Assembly (NCBI GenBank): GCA_037445775.1
Contig: JBBIJX010000034.1
Coordinates: forward strand, 1 to 17,911
DNA from: JBBUX01 sp037445775
Lineage (GTDB): Bacteria; Actinomycetota; Coriobacteriia; Anaerosomatales; PHET01
Direction: 5' to 3'
DNA: 17,911 nt
The notes below the pieces were generated by a model. That model did not search any database. It was not told the DNA's origin and worked only from the letters and a program-made list of their open reading frames with translations. How positions within the stretch are numbered: position 1 is the first letter of the stretch; each line of letters starts with the position of its first letter. The translations under genes were made by a program, and so were the position numbers. This document shows, in pieces, positions 7,040 to 14,466 of this stretch.

Positions 7040-9420
7040 AACGCCTGTTCAGCACCCTTGCGCTGAAGGCTTGGCGCGACACTCTCGCGCACAAGGGGCA
7101 GTTCTTCTCACTCATCTTGCTGGTCGCGCTCGGCATCATGAGCTACGTAACGTTCCAGAACGGCTACTACGACCTCAAAGCGTCGCTCGATACCGCGTAC
7201 ACGTCGCTGCGCTTCGCAGACGTCACACTGCGTGTCGAGCGCATGCCCTTGTCCGCCGCCGCGCGGGCGAAGCGGATACCCGGCGTCGCTGCGGCACGCG
7301 TGCGCACCTCAACGGACGTGGGTCTCGAGCTACCGAGCGGCGACCAAGCCACCGCGCGCATCCTCAGCGCGCCTGCGGCGGATGTCGCGGTCAACTCGAT
7401 CGTCGTCGAGGAAGGACGGTTCCCCGGGCCCGACGCGCGCGACGAGGTGCTTCTCCACCCTCAGTTCGCGAACGACACGAAGACCTCTGTGGGCGACCGG
7501 CTCACACTCCGCATCGAGGGCAGGCGCGTCCCGGTGCGCGTCGTCGGCGTCGGCACGGACCCGGAGTACCTCTATGCGATGCAGTCGAAGGGCGACCTGC
7601 CGGCGCCGGGGTCGTTCGCCGTGCTCTTTGTGACCGAGAGCGGCGCGGAACACCTGCTGGGTGCGTACGGCTCAGGCAACGAGATGATCGTTCGGGCGCT
7701 GCCGGGAACGGACGTGATGCGACTGGCGGACCGGCTCGAAGACGTGCTTGAGCCCTACCAGCTTGTGAGCACGACGCTCCGCGCAGAACAACCGGGATAC
7801 GAGGGGCTCGCGAGCGAGTTGGAGCAGAACCGCCTCATGGCCCGTTCGCTGCCCGCACTCGTCCTCGTCATCAGTTCGATGTCGCTCTTCATCGCCTTGT
7901 CGCGCATGGTGCAAGCTCAGCGAGGCGAGATCGGGCTCGCCAAAGCGCTAGGCTACAGCGACGCGCAGGTCCTCGGTCACTACCTCACCATCGCGCTCAT
8001 CGTCGCCGCGGGCGGCTCGCTCCTGGGCGTGCTTCTGGGTCTTTGGGGCGCGCGCGGAGTGGCTGCGAGCTACGTGTCGTTTCTCGGGATCCCGTTCCTG
8101 ACGAGCGGCTTCCACCCCAGCGTCATCGCTGTCGCTGTGGGCCTGGCGTTCTTCGCCTGCGTCGCGGCCGCCCTCGCACCGGCTTGGCGCTCGGCACGCC
8201 TCGCACCGGCTGTCGCCATGCACGCCGACCCGAACCGCTCGCTCGCCGGAGGGCGCATCCCGCTCATCGAGCGGATGCTCGCGCCATTGCTGCCGCGCTC
8301 GTTCACGTTCCGGGTGCCCCTTCGTAACGTCTTTCGCGCCCGGCGGCGCAGTCTCTACACGATCCTCGGCATCGCATTCGCGATGGTGCTCTCCGTGACG
8401 ACCGTCGCGATGTTCGACTCGATCGACCACCTGATGGACAAGGCGTTCACAGACGTCGAGCGTTGGGACGTGATGGCTGTGTTCAGCACGCCGGTGAACG
8501 AAGCGCGCATCGCCGAGGTCAGGCGTCTGCGCGGGGTCGAGCGCGTGCAGAAGGCGCTCATGCTCCCGGTGACCGTGGCGTCCGGCGGCACGAAGAAGGA
8601 CCTCGTGCTCACCGCTATGAGTCCCGGGGCGGACTTCCACGGCTTCACGCCTGTTTCCGGCGCAACGCCCCAAGAGGCCCTCGCAGCGGGCGACCTGGTC
8701 CTTCCGGAGGCCTCGGCCCGTCAGCTCGGCGTCACGCCCGGCGCCCGTGTGAGCGTCGACTCGCCACTCATCGACGATCCCGTGCTGATGCGTGTGGGCG
8801 CGATCTCCGACGAGATGCTGGGCCAACCCGCATACGTATCCCTCGACGCCGCTGCCCACCTGACCGGCTCGGCGATCACCGACTACAACGCGCTGTACCT
8901 GACTGCGGATCCGCTGCGCGCCGACAGGATCCAGGACAGAATCTACGACATGCCCGGCGCGGCGAGCGTCCAGGTCAAAGCCGGCCTCATCGAGCGTCTT
9001 GAGAGTCTGCTCGAACTGATGGACTTCTTCGGCGCGGTGCTGTTCGCGTTCGGTGCCGCGCTGGCGTTCGTCGTCGTCTTCACGACGTTCACCGCCAACG
9101 TCACCGAGCGCACCCGTGAGATAGCGACAATGCGCACGATCGGAGAGGACAACGCACGGCTCGCGACGATGATCACACTCGAGAACCTCGCACTCGCTGC
9201 TGTGGGCCTGCCGCTCGGGATATGGCTGGGGATCGAGGCCACCAACGCGCTTTTCGCCTCCTTCACGACGGAGTCCTACTCACTCAAGGCTTTCATCTAC
9301 CCTGAGAGCGTCGCGCGAATCTGCCTGCTCATGCTCGCCGTGTTGTTGCTCTCCGAGATCCCGCCCATCCGGCGCATATTCCGCCTTGACCTCGCCGAGG
9401 CGACCAAGGTCATGGAGTAG
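7036..9420 (+). CDS. FtsX-family ABC permease with two FtsX modules
   Basis: 794 residues from GTG 7036, which overlaps the ATPase stop. Predicted helices lie at about 22-42, 271-291, 315-338, 361-383, 438-460, 661-684, 711-733 and 759-776, in a 1+3+1+3 pattern. Each three-helix block is an FtsX module; large extracytoplasmic domains (about 43-270 and 461-660) lie between helices 1-2 and 5-6. The coupling region after helix 2 (AQRGEIGLAKALGYS) and its second copy (TERTREIATMRTIGE) are the characteristic ATPase-contact motif. One polypeptide thus supplies both permease halves, consistent with a single ATPase gene next door. No HlyD-like adaptor or outer-membrane partner is nearby, as expected in a single-membrane cell. 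Possible roles are lipoprotein or lipid handling, peptide export or resistance sensing; the substrate is not deducible. Confidence 0.92.
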   Translation: MKRLFSTLALKAWRDTLAHKGQFFSLILLVALGIMSYVTFQNGYYDLKASLDTAYTSLRFADVTLRVERMPLSAAARAKRIPGVAAARVRTSTDVGLELPSGDQATARILSAPAADVAVNSIVVEEGRFPGPDARDEVLLHPQFANDTKTSVGDRLTLRIEGRRVPVRVVGVGTDPEYLYAMQSKGDLPAPGSFAVLFVTESGAEHLLGAYGSGNEMIVRALPGTDVMRLADRLEDVLEPYQLVSTTLRAEQPGYEGLASELEQNRLMARSLPALVLVISSMSLFIALSRMVQAQRGEIGLAKALGYSDAQVLGHYLTIALIVAAGGSLLGVLLGLWGARGVAASYVSFLGIPFLTSGFHPSVIAVAVGLAFFACVAAALAPAWRSARLAPAVAMHADPNRSLAGGRIPLIERMLAPLLPRSFTFRVPLRNVFRARRRSLYTILGIAFAMVLSVTTVAMFDSIDHLMDKAFTDVERWDVMAVFSTPVNEARIAEVRRLRGVERVQKALMLPVTVASGGTKKDLVLTAMSPGADFHGFTPVSGATPQEALAAGDLVLPEASARQLGVTPGARVSVDSPLIDDPVLMRVGAISDEMLGQPAYVSLDAAAHLTGSAITDYNALYLTADPLRADRIQDRIYDMPGAASVQVKAGLIERLESLLELMDFFGAVLFAFGAALAFVVVFTTFTANVTERTREIATMRTIGEDNARLATMITLENLALAAVGLPLGIWLGIEATNALFASFTTESYSLKAFIYPESVARICLLMLAVLLLSEIPPIRRIFRLDLAEATKVME

Positions 9421-9426
9421 AAGAAC

Positions 9427-9440
9427 CGGGTATATACCCG
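9427..9440. promoter_or_regulatory. Perfect 14-bp palindrome before the Cys-rich gene
   Basis: CGGGTATATACCCG is its own reverse complement. It begins 7 bp after the permease stop and ends 23 bp before the GTG at 9464. The alternating TATATA centre flanked by GGG/CCC suits a small dimeric repressor site. It overlaps a potential -10 region, so it could control the Cys-rich gene. No T-run follows, so it is not a terminator. The regulator is unknown. Confidence 0.35.
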
Positions 9441-9463
9441 CTGTGGCCTCGTGCGGGAGGAGC

Positions 9464-9739
9464 GTGGAGCCCTTGACGCGATGCCAGCGAACTGACGGAT
9501 GCCCGTTCTTCACCGACGAGGTCGGCTACTCAACGGAGCTTCAGGAGGAGATGCGTCGCACCTACTGCATGGGCGACAACTCCGGATGCGCCCGTCTGCA
9601 TGCTCTCGACATCCTGCCGCTCACCAGCATCCCAGATGACCTCATCCCGACGGAGCACGACCGGCTCGCCGAGCTTGCGGCCGCATTCGAGCGCGAGATC
9701 TGCGAGCGCTGCCTCGCCAAGGATCCGGGTTGTTGCTAG
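9464..9739 (+). CDS. Small cysteine-rich protein, possible metal or Fe-S binder
   Basis: 91 residues from GTG 9464, which lies just after GGGAGG; TTG 9473 is an alternative with about 10-nt spacing, giving 88 residues. The protein has eight Cys. An N-terminal group (C7, C13 in CQRTDGCPFF, C35 and C42 in YCMGDNSGCAR) gives C-x5-C-x21-C-x6-C, and a C-terminal group (C80, C83, C90, C91) is arranged CERC...CC. There is no signal peptide or membrane segment. The CPFF...YC...CAR layout recalls, from memory, short uncharacterised proteins in sediment anaerobes. Fe-S or zinc ligation is inferred from the spacing only. The stop codon shares CTAG with the converging zwf-gnd gene, which helps fix the frame. 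It could be the last gene of the ABC operon or separately controlled. Confidence 0.7.
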   Translation: MEPLTRCQRTDGCPFFTDEVGYSTELQEEMRRTYCMGDNSGCARLHALDILPLTSIPDDLIPTEHDRLAELAAAFEREICERCLAKDPGCC

Positions 9740-12132
9740 ACCCGCGGCCTCCCGTCCGGACCCACGCCGTGTCCACCGAACATCTCGCGTAATGCCGTAA
9801 GCACCTTGCCTGTATAGTCCGGCGCCTCAGCAGAGCGTGTCCGAAAGTCGAGCGCCTTCACGATCACCGGGACATGGATTCCAAGTTCGCGCGCGGTCTC
9901 GATCGTCCACGCCGCCTCACCGCTCTGGCCAACGACGCCGCTCACACCGTCCAAGTCGTCACCGAAGCGCACGAAAGCGTCGCGGAGCCACCCCACTAGC
10001 CGCGACTCGATGACGCTGCGATGCTGGTAGAGATCGGCCACCTGCTCGAGATCGAGTTCGTAGCGCGCGTTGCGCAGGACGGTGAACCCCTCCGCGATCG
10101 CCTGCATCATGCCGTACTCGATACCGTTGTGGACCATCTTGACGAAGTGCCCCGCGCCGTGACCCTCGAAGAAGCGGTATCCCCCGGCGGTGGCGACGTC
10201 GGCGAACATCGATTCCAGCTCTTCGAAGACCGCGCGGTCGCCGCCGATCATCAGTGTCGCGCCCCAACGGGCCCCTGAGGGTCCGCCGCTCGTCCCGCAG
10301 TCGATGAATCGCACGCCGGTCTCCGCGAGTCGCGCGGCGCGACCAGTGGCGTCGCTGAAGCGAGAGTTCCCTGCGTCGATGACGGTGTCGCCGGGCGCGA
10401 GCGCCGCAGCTAGACCGCCACTCCTGATGCCGTCCTCCCCTTCAGGGCCGAACAACACGTCGTCGACGGCGGCGCCTGCCGGGACCATGACCCAGACGAC
10501 GCGTGGCGGATCGAGCGCCGCCACGAGGTCCGGGAGCGTCGCGGCGGGCTCGAGCCCTTCGTGCGCCATCTCGCTGGCGGTCGACGCCGTCCGGTTCCAG
10601 CCCACCACCCTCCACCCAGACTCCATGAGGTTTCGGGCAAGGCCCGCCCCCAACAAGCCCAGGCCCGCAACTCCCACCGAGCCGGGCGACGGCGAACATC
10701 CAACGCGCGCGGCGGCGCGCTCGACGACCTCGACGGAGTCAGGTTCGTAGGTCTCGAGCGGCACGAACCCCGCCTCCCACGCGTCGACGATCCCGTCTAT
10801 GAAGCGCCATCCGGCGTCGACCTCGCGAGTCGACACGAAGAGCGTCTGGTCGCCCCGGAAGGCGTCGTAGAGCAGGCGTCCATACTCCTCGACGTACTGC
10901 GCCTTCTCGGTCTTCTCATAGAGGAAGAAGGAGAACGACCGCTCCTCGACCTCCACGTCAAACCCCGGCTTCTTCGCGTAGAAGACGATCTCGATGCGAT
11001 CGGCGGGCTCGAGTGTGAAGACGACCCTGTTCGTGAGGTGCAGATGGGCGTCGCACAGGCAGCGCTGCGGGTGCCGGAACGTCACGACGATGCGCTTGCA
11101 CGCCGGTCCCGTTCGCTTACCAGACTCCATCGTCACCGGCACACCCGCCCAGCGCGGGCCGGTAAGTCGCGTGCGTATCCGGAAGTACGTTTCCGTGTCG
11201 CTGTCCAGAGCAACGCCGGCGATTCCGCGATAGCCCGCATACTGCGCCCTGAACGTGTCGCGGGCGGCCTCTCCGGGTGTGGGGCTCCGGAGCGAGTCGA
11301 TGAGATCCGCTCGCGCCTCCCGAATGTCATGAGGGCTCGACGTCGCGGGCTGTTCCATCGTCACGAGCGCCAGCATCTGAAGCAGATGGTTCTGGCCGAC
11401 GTCGCGCAGCGCCCCGACGCGGTCGTAGAAAGCACCACGCTTCTCGACGCCGATCTCCTCGAGCAGCGTGAGCTCGATCCGCTCGATGGCGCTGCGATTC
11501 CACTCCGTCTCGAACAGATTGTTCGTGAAGCGGAAGTTCATTATGCCCTGCAGCATCTCCTTGGCGAGATAGTGGTCGATGCGGTAAACCTGCTCCTCGC
11601 GGAAGAGCGACCCGAGCAGCGTGTCGAGAGCCCGAGCGGTCTCAAGGTCGTCACCGAACGGCTTCTCCACGAGCACGCGCGTCCATCCCTCGAGCTCGCC
11701 GCACGCGTCAGTGAGGCCGCTCGCGGCGAGCCGCCGGAAGATCGTCTCGCAGTTGTCCGGGGGTACGGCGAGGTAGAAGAGCTTGTTCGCGCACGCGCCC
11801 CACTCGTCCTCGATCTCCCGCAGCCGGGCACCGAGGCCTTCATAGGCCGCCGCGTCGTCGAAGGTGCCCCGCTGGTAACGGAAGCGCTCAACGAAGAGCT
11901 CGACATCGTGGCGAGAGGCGTGCGGCATGCGCTCCGCGAGGATCGACATCACGTGCGCCTGGAGGTGCTCGTCCGCCCACTCGCGCCGACCGAAACCGGC
12001 AACACACAAGCGCTCGGGCAGACGCCCCTTGCCGAACAGATAGAACAGCGACGGGACGACCTTGCGAGCCATCAGGTCGCCGGTCGCGCCGAACACGATG
12101 AGGATCGAGGGTGACAGGTCGTTTCGAGACAC
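9736..12132 (-). CDS. zwf-gnd: Fused glucose-6-phosphate dehydrogenase / 6-phosphogluconate dehydrogenase (decarboxylating)
   Basis: 798 residues from GTG 12132, with GGAG 7 nt upstream. Residues about 8-470 are a full-length G6PDH: NAD(P)-binding GATGDL (15-20), EKPFG (156-160) and active-site RIDHYLAKE (184-192). After a linker of about 15 residues (PSPGS, no Met) residues 486-798 are a complete 6PGDH of the shorter YqeC/GndA-like class: GLGLLG (490-495), DAGNSRFSD (586-594), CGTSGGPSGARWG (612-624) and GHFVKMVHNGIEYG (661-674), with the catalytic Lys at 665. The single chain would convert glucose-6-phosphate to phosphogluconolactone and 6-phosphogluconate to ribulose-5-phosphate plus CO2, yielding reduced NAD(P). 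The lactonase for the middle step is absent here. The two proteins are normally separate. No frame break is visible at the join. Confidence 0.95.
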   Translation of the reverse strand: MSRNDLSPSILIVFGATGDLMARKVVPSLFYLFGKGRLPERLCVAGFGRREWADEHLQAHVMSILAERMPHASRHDVELFVERFRYQRGTFDDAAAYEGLGARLREIEDEWGACANKLFYLAVPPDNCETIFRRLAASGLTDACGELEGWTRVLVEKPFGDDLETARALDTLLGSLFREEQVYRIDHYLAKEMLQGIMNFRFTNNLFETEWNRSAIERIELTLLEEIGVEKRGAFYDRVGALRDVGQNHLLQMLALVTMEQPATSSPHDIREARADLIDSLRSPTPGEAARDTFRAQYAGYRGIAGVALDSDTETYFRIRTRLTGPRWAGVPVTMESGKRTGPACKRIVVTFRHPQRCLCDAHLHLTNRVVFTLEPADRIEIVFYAKKPGFDVEVEERSFSFFLYEKTEKAQYVEEYGRLLYDAFRGDQTLFVSTREVDAGWRFIDGIVDAWEAGFVPLETYEPDSVEVVERAAARVGCSPSPGSVGVAGLGLLGAGLARNLMESGWRVVGWNRTASTASEMAHEGLEPAATLPDLVAALDPPRVVWVMVPAGAAVDDVLFGPEGEDGIRSGGLAAALAPGDTVIDAGNSRFSDATGRAARLAETGVRFIDCGTSGGPSGARWGATLMIGGDRAVFEELESMFADVATAGGYRFFEGHGAGHFVKMVHNGIEYGMMQAIAEGFTVLRNARYELDLEQVADLYQHRSVIESRLVGWLRDAFVRFGDDLDGVSGVVGQSGEAAWTIETARELGIHVPVIVKALDFRTRSAEAPDYTGKVLTALREMFGGHGVGPDGRPRV

Positions 12133-12279
12133 CGGGGCTCCAGGGACGCAGAACCGCTTCGCGATATTCCTACCCGTACTACATGCCGGACAGTACGACG
12201 ATCCGGCCTCGCACTGATTCGTGGCACGTGATGTGCATACGCGACCTAGGCATATACGACTTCCGGTAAGGCGACCTTA
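12133..12279. other. Divergent control region between zwf-gnd and the PAS gene
   Basis: This 147-bp gap must contain promoters for both flanking genes. Reading minus, GGAG is the zwf-gnd ribosome site and GAATAT (near 12165-12170) a possible -10. Reading plus, CATATA (12250-12255) is a possible -10 for the PAS gene and AAGG about 8 nt before GTG 12280 its ribosome site. A 5-bp inverted repeat CCGGA...TCCGG with an 11-nt spacer lies at about 12187-12207. None of these is strong. Confidence 0.3.
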
Positions 12280-12927
12280 GTGAGCACGGTACCCGCACCT
12301 TCATCACTGGCCGGGGCGTTCTTCGACGCGTTGCCGGTGGCCGCGTTCGTCCACGATCGCGAGACGGTCCTCGGTGCGAACCGCGCGGGGTTGTCGCTCG
12401 TGGGTGCGACCTGCCCTGACGAACTGCGAGGGCTTTCGGTCTCCACAGTCGAAGTAACGGGAATCGAGGCGACTTACCGGCTCGGCGACGGCTGCTTCGC
12501 GATCGTTGCCGCCTGCGCGGACGGCATCTCAGCGACACGCGTCTATGATGGCGTCTCGAGGCCGCCGTCCTACGATGCGGCCACGCCCCTCCTAGACGCC
12601 GCCCTCGACGCGTTCCCGCTACCCGTTGTCGCGGTCTGCGACCGTCGCTTCACTTACGCGAACCGGGCCGCCCTCGACGTGCTGCGTTTCGGCCGCGCAC
12701 GCGAGCTACTGGGGCGCTCGCTCTACGAGATCGCGCACCCGGATTCCGTCTCGACGATCATCCAGCAGCTCTGGCTCATGCTGACGACAGGTGTCACGCT
12801 CACCGACGCTCCGATCAAGGCGCGCGCGGCCGATGGTACCGCCGTAACCGCACGCGGCACCGGCGCCCGCGTGAGCCACGAAGGTTCGGAGTACGCGATC
12901 TTCGTCGCGACGAGCGTCGCGAGCTGA
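12280..12927 (+). CDS. PAS-domain protein without output domain
   Basis: 215 residues from GTG 12280 (AAGG about 8 nt upstream). Two PAS-like units are visible. The first, at about 11-88 (FFDALPVAAFVHDRETVLGAN), is short and probably degenerate. The second, at about 105-212, is a convincing PAS: LDAFPLPVVAVCDRRFTYAN, then LLGRSLYEIAHPDS, and a terminal strand YAIFVATSV. No kinase, GGDEF, HTH or membrane segment is present, so the protein would act in the cytoplasm by binding a ligand or partner. Whether a cofactor such as haem or flavin is bound cannot be told; no clear haem-binding His or LOV Cys motif is seen. It is divergent from zwf-gnd and ends 6 bp before the converging serS stop. Confidence 0.75.
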   Translation: MSTVPAPSSLAGAFFDALPVAAFVHDRETVLGANRAGLSLVGATCPDELRGLSVSTVEVTGIEATYRLGDGCFAIVAACADGISATRVYDGVSRPPSYDAATPLLDAALDAFPLPVVAVCDRRFTYANRAALDVLRFGRARELLGRSLYEIAHPDSVSTIIQQLWLMLTTGVTLTDAPIKARAADGTAVTARGTGARVSHEGSEYAIFVATSVAS

Positions 12928-12933
12928 TCGGGA

Positions 12934-14226
12934 TCACGCCTCGACGGTGATGCGCTCCAACCCGCGCAGGTAGGGCCGGAGCACCTCGGGCACGACGACG
13001 CTGCCGTCGGGCTCCTGGTAGTTCTCGAGCAAGGCGGCGAGCGTGCGCCCCACCGCGAGCCCGGAGCCGTTCAGCGTGTGCACCAAGCGCGAGCCCTTGA
13101 ACTCCGGCGCGTCGCGGTACTTGATCGCGGCACGCCGCGCCTGAAAGTCCCCGCAGTTCGAGCAGCTCGAGATCTCCTTGTAACCGTCGTAGCTGGGTAG
13201 CCAGACTTCGATGTCGTAGGTCTTGCACGCGCCGAATCCCATGTCGCCGGTGCACAACACGATGGTGCGGAACGGAAGCTCGAGCAGCTCCAAGATCCGC
13301 TCGGCGTCCGCGACCATGCCCTCGAGCGCGTCCATCGACTCCTCGGGTTTGGCGAACTTCACGAGCTCGACCTTGTCGAACTGGTGCACGCGTATCATGC
13401 CGCGCGTGTCGCGCCCGGCGCTGCCGGCCTCCTCGCGAAAGCACGAGGTGAACGCGCAGTAGTGCAACGGCAGCGACTCGCCGTCGAGCACCTCATCGCG
13501 GTGGATGTTGGTGAGTTGCACCTCGGCCGTCGGAATCAGGTAGAGCGGCGTGCCTTCGCCAGAGGTCTTGAAGAGGTCGTCCTCGAACTTCGGCAGGTTC
13601 CCAGTACCTGTCAGCGTTTCGGCGTTGGCGAGCGATGGCGGCCACCACTCCTTGTAACCGGCGTCGGCATGCGTATCGAGCATGAAGTTGATGAGCGCAC
13701 GCTCGAGCTTCGCGCCCGCCCCGCCCAGAAGCACGAAACGGCTCTTGGCGAGTTTGACCGCCCGCTCGAAGTCGATGATGCCGAGCTCGGGTCCCAGGTC
13801 CCAGTGCGCTTTCGGCTCGAAGGTGAACGCGCGCGGCGTGCCCCAGCGGCGCACCTCGACGTTGCTGGCCTCGTCCGCGCCAACCGGCACGCTCGCGTCC
13901 GGCAGGTTCGGCGCTGTCATGAGCAGCTCACGCACCCGCCCGTCCACATCAGCCATGGAGCCCTCAAGGGCCGCGATGCTGTCGTTCACGATCCGGACTT
14001 CGTCCTTGGCGGCTTCGGCCTCGTCTCCGCGGCCGTCGCGCATGAGCGCCCCGATGGTCTTGGAGGACTCGTTGCGTCGCGCTTGGAGCGCCTCGACCTC
14101 GCCTATGAGGCGGCGGCGCTCCTCGTCGAGAGCGAGAAACGCGTCGACGTCCCAGTCCGAGTTGCGCGAGCGCATGGCCGCGCGAACGGCGTCGGGATTC
14201 TCGCGGACGAAACGTGCGTCGAGCAT
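12934..14226 (-). CDS. serS: Serine--tRNA ligase
   Basis: 430 residues, normal length. ATG 14226 is preceded by CGGAGG with 5-nt spacing. Residues 1-105 form the long antiparallel coiled-coil arm that grips the tRNA-Ser variable arm (LIGEVEALQARRNESSKTIG). The class II catalytic core follows: TAE (233-235) in the serine pocket, motif 2 SCFREEAGSAGRDTRGMIRVHQF (261-283) and motif 3 LNGSGLAVGRTLAALLENYQ (385-404). SSCSNCGDFQARR (353-365) is the conserved bacterial-type loop. It charges tRNA-Ser, including the tRNA-Ser(GCT) at the left of this window, and tRNA-Sec if present. It is transcribed alone from its own -10 box. No T-box leader is seen in the short upstream region. Confidence 0.98.
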   Translation of the reverse strand: MLDARFVRENPDAVRAAMRSRNSDWDVDAFLALDEERRRLIGEVEALQARRNESSKTIGALMRDGRGDEAEAAKDEVRIVNDSIAALEGSMADVDGRVRELLMTAPNLPDASVPVGADEASNVEVRRWGTPRAFTFEPKAHWDLGPELGIIDFERAVKLAKSRFVLLGGAGAKLERALINFMLDTHADAGYKEWWPPSLANAETLTGTGNLPKFEDDLFKTSGEGTPLYLIPTAEVQLTNIHRDEVLDGESLPLHYCAFTSCFREEAGSAGRDTRGMIRVHQFDKVELVKFAKPEESMDALEGMVADAERILELLELPFRTIVLCTGDMGFGACKTYDIEVWLPSYDGYKEISSCSNCGDFQARRAAIKYRDAPEFKGSRLVHTLNGSGLAVGRTLAALLENYQEPDGSVVVPEVLRPYLRGLERITVEA

Positions 14227-14265
14227 GACGGCCTCCGGGCAGATGCGGACGTTTCGGTCGCTGCG

Positions 14266-14271
14266 AGTATA
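14266..14271 (-). promoter_or_regulatory. -10 box of serS
   Basis: On the minus strand the hexamer reads TATACT, 5/6 to the TATAAT consensus, 39 nt before the serS ATG, leaving a leader of about 33 nt that contains CGGAGG. No convincing -35 appears at 16-18 bp (CCTAGA at 17). Confidence 0.5.
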
Positions 14272-14317
14272 GCCGAGCGGTCAGCCTCTCTAGGCCGCCA
14301 CGCGACTGCGCCTGCTC

Positions 14318-14437
14318 TCAGATGCAGTCGCCAAGCCAGCGCACGTGTGCCGCCAGCCCGGCCTCCGCGGCGACTTCGCAAAGTCGCCTATCCGCGGTCA
14401 CGAGCGGGGCGGCACGCGCTACTGCCACGTCGCTCGA
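14318..14437 (-). pseudogene. C-terminal remnant of a PIN-domain (VapC-like) protein
   Basis: The minus-strand frame ending at TGA 14318-14320 encodes SSDVAVARAAPLVTADRRLC followed by EVAAEAGLAAHVRWLGDCI, about 39 codons. The block A-x-A-P-L-V-T-A-D-R-R-L plus a final V-R-W-L-G-D is the typical last third of PIN ribonucleases, where the Asp of TAD is a metal ligand. The N-terminal two thirds, with the other acidic residues, are gone; upstream the frame runs antisense into the DNA glycosylase gene. It lies between the serS promoter and that gene. A functional product is unlikely. Similarity is judged by eye over a short stretch, so chance remains possible. Confidence 0.5.
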
Positions 14438-14454
14438 AGGCAGCGACCGCGCGC

Positions 14455-14460
14455 TACACT
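14455..14460 (+). promoter_or_regulatory. -10 box implying a leaderless glycosylase mRNA
   Basis: TACACT (4/6 to consensus) ends 6 nt before ATG 14467, so transcription would begin at or next to the A of the start codon. No Shine-Dalgarno sequence precedes the ATG, which fits leaderless translation, common in actinobacteria. The -35 (CGCTCG region) is weak. Confidence 0.4.
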
Positions 14461-14466
14461 TGGCCC

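Noticed and set aside
7948..8859. 303-codon minus-strand frame opposite the permease
   Set aside because: Shadow of the permease; no domain, highly charged His/Arg/Glu composition.
10561..12114. 517-codon plus-strand open frame opposite zwf-gnd
   Set aside because: Exact antisense of a clear enzyme gene; Arg/Glu/Leu-rich with no recognisable motif and no ribosome site. Long antisense frames are expected in GC-rich DNA.
13384..14466. Long upstream extension of the DNA glycosylase frame, antisense to serS
   Set aside because: Homology starts only at ATG 14467; the extension is a mirror of serS with low-information composition.
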